From NCBI GenBank assembly GCA_041392805.1, contig JAWKLJ010000001.1, forward strand, positions 3,100,001 through 3,164,000: a stretch of DNA of 64,000 bases. Reading direction: 5' to 3'. Below the pieces are notes generated by a model. It was not told the DNA's origin. It did no database searches and was given only the letters and a program-made list of their open reading frames with translations. The translations under genes were made by a program, and so were the position numbers. Below are positions 17,633 to 24,601 of this stretch, one piece after another. Origin of the DNA: Saprospiraceae bacterium. Lineage in GTDB: Bacteria > Bacteroidota > Bacteroidia > Chitinophagales > Saprospiraceae. Position 1 is the stretch's first letter. Every line of letters starts with the position of its first letter.

Positions 17633-18697
17633 TTAACGGTTATAATCACGAGGTTTAATCCCTGTATACTTTTTAAAAAAAGCAGAGAAATGATGGGGTT
17701 CTTCAAAACCTAGTTCATAAGCGACTTCTTTGATACTGTAATGAGGAAGTAAAGTCTTTGCGCTGTTGACGAGTTCATTCCTAACCAAATCGCCAACTGT
17801 CATATGAAGTTTTTCTTTTACTTTTCGGGAAAGGGTTTTTATACTTAGGTGGGTTTGATCGGCGTAAAAAGCAGTTGAATGCTGAGATTTGTGGTGTGTT
17901 TGAATTAAGTATAGTATATCTTGGATCAAGGTATCCACTTCTTCGCCAAAATTGCGCCTAAATTCGAGTGGTGTGTGGTGCGTTTGTTTTTTGAAGAAGC
18001 GATTAAAATAGGCAGGATCTTTAAAACCCAAATCGTTGGCTACTTCCTGGATTGGTTTATCTGTAAAAGCGATGTCTTTTTGACTTTCAAGTAATAGTTT
18101 TTGTAGCGCGAGGCTTTTGACCGTTGTTCCAAGACGGCTTTTTACCAATTTTGCAATATGATAATATTCATGGCTAACATTAGCTATAAGTTTTTCTATA
18201 CTTAAGTTTTCTTTGAAATGCTCATCTATTACCTCTTTGGTGTCAAAAATAATGGTGTATTCCTCTTTATCAGCTTTAAAAGGGTTTTGCCAAAACCACT
18301 GCTGCGTTGCAAGGTCTAATACATTCAAAGGATTGCTGTCGAAGAAACGCATAAAGGATTGCTGCACACCTACCGAAAACTCAATATATCCCAAAGAGAC
18401 CAAATGTTTAAACAACACCCGGAAATCACGGGAATTGAAAACAAATTGATCCGCAAAAGCCATCTTAGCTACCTCAAATTCACCAAATACAAATTTCACA
18501 TATTGGCCGGGAGATAAAAAAATGAGCTTATCTTTAAAATCTTTATAGGTTTTGAAATCTACTTCTATAAGGCCATTACCTGACTTAATCCAGATGAGTA
18601 CATGACTGGAAAAATGAAGACGTTCATTAATTTTAGGCTGAAAGATGTCTAACATGTTTATTACCCCATTATAGGTCGTATGCTGGACTTTTGACAT
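17633..18697 (-). CDS. AraC-family regulator with two tandem DNA-binding domains
   Basis: 354 residues. Residues ~1-145 form a cupin-like sensor part (LSPGQYVKFVF). A complete AraC DNA-binding domain follows at ~150-250, ending in IQEVANDLGFKDPAYFNRFFKK, and a second one at ~255-354, ending in IKEVAYELGFEEPHHFSAFFKK and GIKPRDY. Usual AraC proteins have one such domain and ~290 residues. The first codons (MSKVQ) are encoded by the end of a dispersed repeat element (18685-18875), so the ATG at 18655 (MLDIFQPKIN) may be the true start. It probably controls the SnoaL/YHS genes downstream (inference). Confidence 0.88.
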   Translation of the reverse strand: MSKVQHTTYNGVINMLDIFQPKINERLHFSSHVLIWIKSGNGLIEVDFKTYKDFKDKLIFLSPGQYVKFVFGEFEVAKMAFADQFVFNSRDFRVLFKHLVSLGYIEFSVGVQQSFMRFFDSNPLNVLDLATQQWFWQNPFKADKEEYTIIFDTKEVIDEHFKENLSIEKLIANVSHEYYHIAKLVKSRLGTTVKSLALQKLLLESQKDIAFTDKPIQEVANDLGFKDPAYFNRFFKKQTHHTPLEFRRNFGEEVDTLIQDILYLIQTHHKSQHSTAFYADQTHLSIKTLSRKVKEKLHMTVGDLVRNELVNSAKTLLPHYSIKEVAYELGFEEPHHFSAFFKKYTGIKPRDYNR

Positions 18698-18875
18698 TCG
18701 CTATTTTAAAGTCGAAAGGCGGAAAGGCTCAGGAGCGCAATTTTCCTGTCCCGATCGCTGGTACTGGATTTCGCTTAACGCAACTTCCGACTTTTAAACT
18801 ACCGGAGGTAGTCCGACTTCACCCTTTTCCCTTCTAGCATAGAAAAATAAGGATTTCCAAAAGCGCCAAAAGTCC
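18685..18875 (-). mobile_element. Dispersed short element, copy A (MITE-like)
   Basis: The outer ends are GGACTTTTGACATTCGC (left) and, on the opposite strand, GGACTTTTGGCGCTTTTGG (right). Internal blocks such as GGCGGAAAGGCTCAGGAGCGCAATTTTCC also occur, in the opposite orientation, in the copies at 31777-31906 and 38606-38754. No protein is encoded. The element reaches into the start of the AraC gene and may supply its promoter region. Confidence 0.7.
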
Positions 18876-19072
18876 AATAGCATAAAAACACCTTAAAAAA
18901 AGTAGCGGTTCATTGAATAGGATGAAAAAAGAATTATTGATTCATGCTTTAGTTTATTTGACATCAGATTAAGCTAAACCCCATTCTTATTTGTTAGTAT
19001 ATATAAAGCTTTGTCCGATTATTTTGTAGGCAGAGCGCATTTAAAAGCATATACTTTCACAAATAAGATTAA

Positions 19073-19969
19073 ATGCCATTTATAGATTATTACAAAGTAT
19101 TGGGGCTTGAAAAGGGAGCTAGTGAAAAGGAGATCAAAGGTGCCTATCGGAAATTGGCACGGAAGTACCACCCCGACGTTAATGCCAATGATGAAACAGC
19201 CAAAAAGCGGTTTCAGGAAATCAATGAAGCCAATGAAGTCCTGAGTGATCCAGAAAAGCGAAAAAAATACGATCAATACGGGAAGGATTGGATGCATGCT
19301 GATGACATTGAGAAAGCGCGTCAACAACAACGAGCTTATAGCGGAGCTACCAGGGGCCAAGGCTCAGGTAGTGCTTTTGCCGATGACGACTTCTCGGATT
19401 TCTTTAATGACATGTTTGGTGGCAGCGGTAGGCGGCAACAGGTGCGGTTCAGAGGGCAAGACTTCAATGCAGCATTGCAGTTGAACCTTACCGACGTCTA
19501 TGAAACGCAAAAGCGTACCTTAACCGTTAACGGTAAAAATATCCGATTGACCATTCCGGCAGGGGTGGAAAATGGGCAGACGATTAAGATCAAGGGGCAT
19601 GGCGGCCCAGGCGTCAACGGCGGCCCCAATGGCGATTTGTATATCACTTTTTCGATCATTAACAATACTGCTTTTAAAAGGGAAGGAAGCAATCTGTATA
19701 GAACCATCGACCTGGATTTATATACAGCAATGTTGGGTGGAGATATCATGGTAGATACACTTAACGGAAGGGTAAAACTTAAAATCGCGCCTGAAACGCA
19801 AAACGGTACTAAGGTCAAATTAAAGGATAAAGGGTTTCCCATCTATAAAAAAGAAGGGCAGTTTGGAGATTTATTCCTTACCTATCAAATCCAATTACCC
19901 GACAAACTATCCGCCAAAGAAAAGGATTTATTTCGTGAACTTTCAAAATTGAGAGCCCATGCGAATTGA
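19073..19969 (+). CDS. cbpA: Curved-DNA-binding co-chaperone CbpA (DnaJ class)
   Basis: 298 residues: a J-domain with the HPD motif (33-35), a glycine-rich linker with SDFFNDMFGG, and two C-terminal substrate-binding barrels (RLTIPAGVENGQTIKIKGHG; LKIAPETQNGTKVKLKDKGFP). It lacks the zinc-finger of DnaJ, which is the CbpA pattern. It stimulates DnaK and can bind curved DNA. Its stop region overlaps the start of cbpM by 11 bp, supporting translational coupling with the modulator. Confidence 0.92.
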   Translation: MPFIDYYKVLGLEKGASEKEIKGAYRKLARKYHPDVNANDETAKKRFQEINEANEVLSDPEKRKKYDQYGKDWMHADDIEKARQQQRAYSGATRGQGSGSAFADDDFSDFFNDMFGGSGRRQQVRFRGQDFNAALQLNLTDVYETQKRTLTVNGKNIRLTIPAGVENGQTIKIKGHGGPGVNGGPNGDLYITFSIINNTAFKREGSNLYRTIDLDLYTAMLGGDIMVDTLNGRVKLKIAPETQNGTKVKLKDKGFPIYKKEGQFGDLFLTYQIQLPDKLSAKEKDLFRELSKLRAHAN

Positions 19970-20255
19970 TCAATGGATTGAAATAGAGGCGTTTTGCGAA
20001 CATCATGACATTGAGTTTTCTTTCATCAACGCCTTACAAGAGGTAGGCCTCCTTCAGGTGGTGACCATCGAAGAGCGCTTGGTTATACCAACAGAAAGCC
20101 TGGCTGAGGTCGAAAAAATGATTCGTTTGCACTATGATTTAGGGATAAATCTAGAGGGAATTGATGTCGTTATTAATTTATTACATAAATTGAAAATGAT
20201 GCAGCGCGAAATAAATAGCCTGAGAAATAGATTAAGTTTATACGAAGAATTGTAA
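19959..20255 (+). CDS. cbpM: Chaperone modulator CbpM
   Basis: 98 residues, MerR-like start (WIEIEAFCEHHDIEFSFINAL) and a C-terminal coiled coil (LHKLKMMQREINSLRNRL). This fits CbpM, which binds the J-domain of CbpA and blocks its activity. The 11-bp overlap with cbpA is the usual gene arrangement. The following methyltransferase starts 3 bp after the stop and may be in the same operon. Confidence 0.85.
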   Translation: MRIDQWIEIEAFCEHHDIEFSFINALQEVGLLQVVTIEERLVIPTESLAEVEKMIRLHYDLGINLEGIDVVINLLHKLKMMQREINSLRNRLSLYEEL

Positions 20256-20258
20256 GAT

Positions 20259-20882
20259 ATGAGTATTGATAAAGCCTACAATGACTGGTCTGAAAAATAC
20301 GATACGGTCGAAAACAAAACCCGTGACCTGGATAAAATCGCTACCCAACAGACCCTAAGCAAATACACCTTTGATACCGTCCTGGAGCTGGGCTGCGGAA
20401 CCGGAAAAAACACTGCTTGGTTGCTGGAAAGAGCCCAGGTAGTTATCGGTGTGGACTTCTCAGAAGGCATGCTGGCCCAGGCTAGGGCCAAGATAAAGGC
20501 AGCAAATGTCCAATTCCTGCAAGCCGACCTCACAAAGCCCTGGCCCATCGATAATAACTTCGCCGACCTGATTACCTGCAGTTTGATCTTGGAGCATATT
20601 GCTGACCTAAGTTTTATCTTCCAGCAGGCTTATGCTAAGCTAAAAAATGGTGGACGGCTCTTCATCTGCGAACTCCATCCATTCAAACAATACAAGGGTA
20701 GCAAAGCGCGCTTTGAAACCGAAACGGGCGTGCAAGAACTAGAAGTGTATATCCATCATGTCTCGGAATTTGTAGCGCCCGCCTTAAATCATGGCTTCAA
20801 GTTGGCGGAGCTTCAGGAATGGTTCGATGAAGATCAACCTGAGGAAATTCCAAGATTACTTTCCCTTGTATTTGAAAAATAG
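20259..20882 (+). CDS. Class I SAM-dependent methyltransferase
   Basis: 207 residues. Motif I is LELGCGTGKNT (SAM-binding), followed by VVIGVDFSEGMLAQA (acidic motif II) and ADLITCSLILEHI (motif III region) as in the Methyltransf_11/25 type. The substrate is unknown. It starts 3 bp after cbpM, so it is likely expressed with the CbpA-CbpM pair. A palindromic element follows the stop by 12 bp. Confidence 0.88.
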   Translation: MSIDKAYNDWSEKYDTVENKTRDLDKIATQQTLSKYTFDTVLELGCGTGKNTAWLLERAQVVIGVDFSEGMLAQARAKIKAANVQFLQADLTKPWPIDNNFADLITCSLILEHIADLSFIFQQAYAKLKNGGRLFICELHPFKQYKGSKARFETETGVQELEVYIHHVSEFVAPALNHGFKLAELQEWFDEDQPEEIPRLLSLVFEK

Positions 20883-20894
20883 GCTAGTCGTCTA

Positions 20895-21058
20895 AGAGCA
20901 TGTTTGGAGGTCGCTTTTGGAGGCAAAAAGTGTCATTTTTTCGCTGAGACTAGGCGCTTTTTGAAGTTCATACCCTTCGGTACGGACGAAAAAAGTAACG
21001 AAGTATCAGCGAAAAAGGGATAGTTTTAGGCCCAAAGGGTGACCTCCAAACATGCTCT
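20895..21058. mobile_element. 164-bp palindromic element
   Basis: AGAGCATGTTTGGAGGTC (20895-20912) is matched perfectly by its reverse complement at 21041-21058. Interior blocks also pair imperfectly, for example TTTTTTCGCTGAGA against its counterpart near 21000-21020. The whole element could fold into one long hairpin. It has the form of a small MITE without coding capacity. It separates the methyltransferase gene from the DUF6544-like gene. Confidence 0.65.
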
Positions 21059-21228
21059 AAGCGCTTGTCCAAGCTAAATAATTGGATCTATCAACCAACT
21101 CAAATAAAAGGAGCCTAAATATCACCCTCCACATTGCTAAACATCACCCAATCACCAGCTAACCTAAGTTAAATTTGTAGAGAGAAAACGCTTAAAAGGT
21201 GCTCTTTTATGCAAGTCAATCTACGAAG

Positions 21229-22329
21229 ATGCTAAAATATCTTTTTATCCTGCTTATCCTGGCGCATGGTTTGATACATCTCCTAGGCTTGTTCAAAGCC
21301 TTCGACCTAGGCAATATTACTCAACTTACCAGGAGCATTCCCAAACCACTAGGTATGCTCTGGCTCTTGGGTACCTTCCTCTTCATTGGCGTCATTTTTT
21401 CCTGGTTTTTCAAACCTAATCTTTGGCCAGTTTTAGCTATCGCAGCGATCATCCTATCCCAAAGCTTGATCATCACCGCTTGGCAGGATGCCAAATATGG
21501 AACGATAGCAAACATCATTATTTTAATCGTCGCAATTCCGCAATATGGCAGTCAATTATTTTCTGGAATGGTAGAAAAAGAGGCGCAAGGATTACTGGAA
21601 AGTATTGAACAGCAGGCCCCGTTAATGGTAGATGAAAACAACATTAGATATCTACCTGTCATCGTACAAACCTGGTTGAAACGCTCCGGTAGCCTTAATC
21701 GACCAGAGGCCTTATTTGTGGGACTCCGCCAGAAGGGCAAAATGAAAACCAAGCCAGCGGGTAAATGGATGGATTTTACAGCCCAGCAATATTTTAATGT
21801 AAAAAAAACAAGCTTTGTATGGGTGACCAAAGTGCAGATGATGCCTGGTATCTACCTCGATGGGCGCGATAAATTGGTCGATGGGAAAGGCGAAATGCTG
21901 ATCAAATTGCAATCTCTTTTTACGGTTGTCAAGGAAGGTAATAATGAAAAAATGAACACAGGGGCGATGATTCGTTACTTAGCAGAAATGATCTGGTTCC
22001 CCTCCGCAGCATTAAGCGACTATGTGGTTTGGGAGGAAATAGACGCCAACACTGTGAAAGCGACGCTCACTTATGATGGGCAAAGTGTTTCCGGGGTGTT
22101 CCGCTTTTCTGCTGATGGGGATATGTTGTCTTTCTCTGCTAAACGCTATTATGGTGGCGGGGAGGATGCCACGCTGGAAACATGGGTAGTCGAAACCGAG
22201 GCTTTTACAGTTTTTAATGGTTATCGTATTCCTAGCAGAAATAAAGTGACTTGGAAATTACCAAGTGGTGACTTTACCTGGCTACAATTGGAAATAACAG
22301 ACTTGGAGGTCAATCATCTGGCCTTGTAA
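21229..22329 (+). CDS. DUF6544/DUF6920-like membrane protein
   Basis: The ATG at 21229 (MLKYLFILLILAHGLIHLLG) is preferred to a GTG at 21199, giving 366 residues. Residues 1-110 form four hydrophobic segments; the rest is a soluble beta-rich domain beginning YLPVIVQTWLKRSG and continuing with WMDFTAQQYFNVKKTSFVW, MIRYLAEMIWFPSA and VKATLTYDGQSVSGVFRF. That succession is characteristic of a widespread DUF6544/DUF6920-type family of unknown function. Residue signature and length agree; no enzymatic motif is evident. Confidence 0.72.
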   Translation: MLKYLFILLILAHGLIHLLGLFKAFDLGNITQLTRSIPKPLGMLWLLGTFLFIGVIFSWFFKPNLWPVLAIAAIILSQSLIITAWQDAKYGTIANIIILIVAIPQYGSQLFSGMVEKEAQGLLESIEQQAPLMVDENNIRYLPVIVQTWLKRSGSLNRPEALFVGLRQKGKMKTKPAGKWMDFTAQQYFNVKKTSFVWVTKVQMMPGIYLDGRDKLVDGKGEMLIKLQSLFTVVKEGNNEKMNTGAMIRYLAEMIWFPSAALSDYVVWEEIDANTVKATLTYDGQSVSGVFRFSADGDMLSFSAKRYYGGGEDATLETWVVETEAFTVFNGYRIPSRNKVTWKLPSGDFTWLQLEITDLEVNHLAL

Positions 22330-22330
22330 G

Positions 22331-23905
22331 CTACAGCTGCCCTCTAAGCATTGGCCTTCTCTCATGATTTCTTTCATTGTCATCATGCGCTGCCACACTA
22401 TTGAGCATTTTGATTTCTACCATATCCCGGTCAAAGAAGAATTGAAATTGGTCTCCATGGATAGCCTCCACCCATTTCAAGTTGACTTGGAGGGCGGTAT
22501 CGCCAGCCCAGGTGGCGGTAGCTGCTATTTTTGAAGGTGTCGTTGTTCTAAAAAATACGGGGAAGAAGTTCGGTACTTCTTGTTCATTCAAATGCCAGGC
22601 TTCCATGCCGGCAGTCAGGCGACTGCTATTATTTTCCGTTTTCCAGGTCCAACTACATTGGTCGTTTTCAAAATCAAACGCCAGGCTTTTTATCCCAAAT
22701 TCATTGTCTTCTAATTGGAATACCTTATCCTTGAGAGAGGTCGTCATGTAGGACGTTGTTGACAACCGAGGAACAGGTAGCCGTAAGTTGGCATTCGTCG
22801 TTATCAACTTCTCGGCATCTGCTTTATTTTTATCCAGCGGTTTATCAGAAAAGGCCGGCAGTAAATGGTCAAACATAATATCCATGGACAACCCCATATC
22901 CCAGCTTTCGCTGGTAACGGCCAACACCGCATCTTGTTCGGGCATCACAATGCAATATTGCCCATAAGCACCATCCCCTCTGTAAGCACCACTCGGTTTG
23001 CAACGCCAAAATTTATAGCCATAACCCTGCGACCATTGCGAATCACCCGGGTTGGAGTCCACTTGCTTACTGGTCGCTTCTTTTACCCAATCAGCCGGAA
23101 CCACCTGCTTGCCCTGCCATTCTCCATTTTGCAAATATAATTGCCCAAAACGAGCAATCGATTCGGTAGTAAGTCTCAACCCAAAACCACCCGTATTGAT
23201 ACCATCAGGCGATTTTTCCCAATCATAATCATTGATACCCAATGGATCAAACAGTCGAGGTTTTAAATAATTCTCCAGCATTTCACCTGTCACTTTTTGC
23301 ACAATGGCACTCAGCATGTATGTCGCACCGGTATCATAGGTGAATTTACTACCAGGCGCATGTTCCACTGGAAAAGCTAAAAAGGTCGAAATCCAGGAGG
23401 TATCATAGGCTTTAAGAATGGCTCCAAAGCTATCTGTTTCATGACCCGTGTTCATGGTGAGCAGGTCGCGGATATCCATTTCTTTAAGGTGATCACTCAC
23501 TTCTTCCGGAAGCTGGTCAGGAAAAAAGGAAATGACTTTATCTTCCAGTTTGAGGTGCCCCTCCTCAATCGCAAAGCCAACCGCTGTGCTCGTAAAACTT
23601 TTGGAAAGCGAGTACAGGGTATGCTTATAGGCTGGCGCAAAGGGAGCCCACCAACCTTCGGAGATCACCTTGCCATGCCGCAATAGCATATAACTATGCC
23701 ATTCAAAGCTACAATCATTCGCTGCCTTAAGGAAGTCAAGAATGCCAGTGGAAGAAACACCCTGTGACTCGGGCGAAACCCGCATCAGATCAGCTCCAGG
23801 GGAGCTTTCTTGCTTTGTATGGCATTGCTGTAACAAAGGCATCAGCCCCAACCCAATGGCGGAATATCCGGCTTGTTTAATGAAAGTTCTTCTTCCTGGT
23901 GTCAT
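22331..23905 (-). CDS. Serine hydrolase, beta-lactamase/NylB-like, Tat-exported
   Basis: 524 residues. It begins with a twin-arginine signal (RRTFIKQAGYSAIGLGL) and a Cys that could be lipidated. The catalytic SxxK reads SLSK, followed by the Tyr region FTYDTGATYML and a C-terminal GDGAYGQYCIVMPE. This matches the 6-aminohexanoate-dimer hydrolase (NylB) style of the class C fold, which includes esterases and amidases. A C-terminal beta-rich extension (about 400-524) has no obvious match. The start is 165 bp from the divergent toxin-antitoxin pair. Confidence 0.85.
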   Translation of the reverse strand: MTPGRRTFIKQAGYSAIGLGLMPLLQQCHTKQESSPGADLMRVSPESQGVSSTGILDFLKAANDCSFEWHSYMLLRHGKVISEGWWAPFAPAYKHTLYSLSKSFTSTAVGFAIEEGHLKLEDKVISFFPDQLPEEVSDHLKEMDIRDLLTMNTGHETDSFGAILKAYDTSWISTFLAFPVEHAPGSKFTYDTGATYMLSAIVQKVTGEMLENYLKPRLFDPLGINDYDWEKSPDGINTGGFGLRLTTESIARFGQLYLQNGEWQGKQVVPADWVKEATSKQVDSNPGDSQWSQGYGYKFWRCKPSGAYRGDGAYGQYCIVMPEQDAVLAVTSESWDMGLSMDIMFDHLLPAFSDKPLDKNKADAEKLITTNANLRLPVPRLSTTSYMTTSLKDKVFQLEDNEFGIKSLAFDFENDQCSWTWKTENNSSRLTAGMEAWHLNEQEVPNFFPVFFRTTTPSKIAATATWAGDTALQVNLKWVEAIHGDQFQFFFDRDMVEIKMLNSVAAHDDNERNHERRPMLRGQL

Positions 23906-24121
23906 ATGCTTAATGGTATATGGATTTGAAGGCTTAAAAATAGCGAATTGAAGTATATCTTTTGAAAGATTGAATTTTTATTGAAAAACGAGGTTACCTT
24001 TTCATGGAAAATGCAATAAAAGGTAAAAGATAACTTACTCCTCATTAACAATTTATTAGATAAAACCGTTAATATTATGTGTCTAACTGAATCATTTACC
24101 AAAAAGGAAAAAGAAAACCTT

Positions 24122-24313
24122 ATGGAAGGGATTAATTATGTTCTAGATGATCAGAACAATAAAATTGCTGTTCAGATTGACCTGAGTCTCTATGGTGATT
24201 TATGGCAAGATTTTTATGATCGATTACTTATTAAATTAAGGGAAGAAGAGGAAAGCGATAGTTTAGAATCTTTTGTATATCAACTAAAAGAAGAAGGACT
24301 AGTTGATGGCTAA
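24122..24313 (+). CDS. Putative antitoxin of a ParE/RelE module
   Basis: A frame of 78 codons starts at 24077; the ATG at 24122 (MEGINYVLDDQNNKIAVQID) gives 63 residues and fits Bacteroidota antitoxins of this size. The protein is acidic and helical at the C-terminus (LREEEESDSLESFVYQLKEEGLVDG). Its end overlaps the next gene by 8 bp, the usual order and coupling of antitoxin then toxin. Family assignment rests on this context rather than on a strong motif. The longer start cannot be excluded. Confidence 0.65.
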   Translation: MEGINYVLDDQNNKIAVQIDLSLYGDLWQDFYDRLLIKLREEEESDSLESFVYQLKEEGLVDG

Positions 24314-24566
24314 GTACGAAATTCGAATTAGAAAAAGTGCTCAACGAGAGATCAGAAACTTAGCTAAGAAAACGCTATCTAAAGTAATAGAGAAGATAGA
24401 AGCTTTGAGTGAAGAACCTCGGCCAAAAGGGTGTAAAAAATTGATTGGGTACGATAATTACTGGCGAATTCGTGTAGGGAACTACCGGATTGTTTACACT
24501 ATTGATGACGAGATATTAATCATAGAGGTGGTGGTGGTTAGACATAGAAAAGATGCATATAATTAG
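24306..24566 (+). CDS. RelE/ParE-family toxin
   Basis: 86 residues from ATG 24306. The pattern YEIRIRKSAQREIRNLAKK, LSEEPRPKGCKKLIGYDNYWRIRVGNYRIVYTIDDE and VVVVRHRKDAYN is the classic RelE/ParE fold with its helical hairpin and basic C-terminal strand. Such toxins cleave mRNA at the ribosome or inhibit gyrase; this one has the R..R..Y pattern of RelE-type enzymes. The start overlaps the upstream antitoxin frame by 8 bp. Confidence 0.9.
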   Translation: MAKYEIRIRKSAQREIRNLAKKTLSKVIEKIEALSEEPRPKGCKKLIGYDNYWRIRVGNYRIVYTIDDEILIIEVVVVRHRKDAYN

Positions 24567-24601
24567 TAATAAAAGGGGGTTACTTCTTTTGCTTATTTAC
24601 G

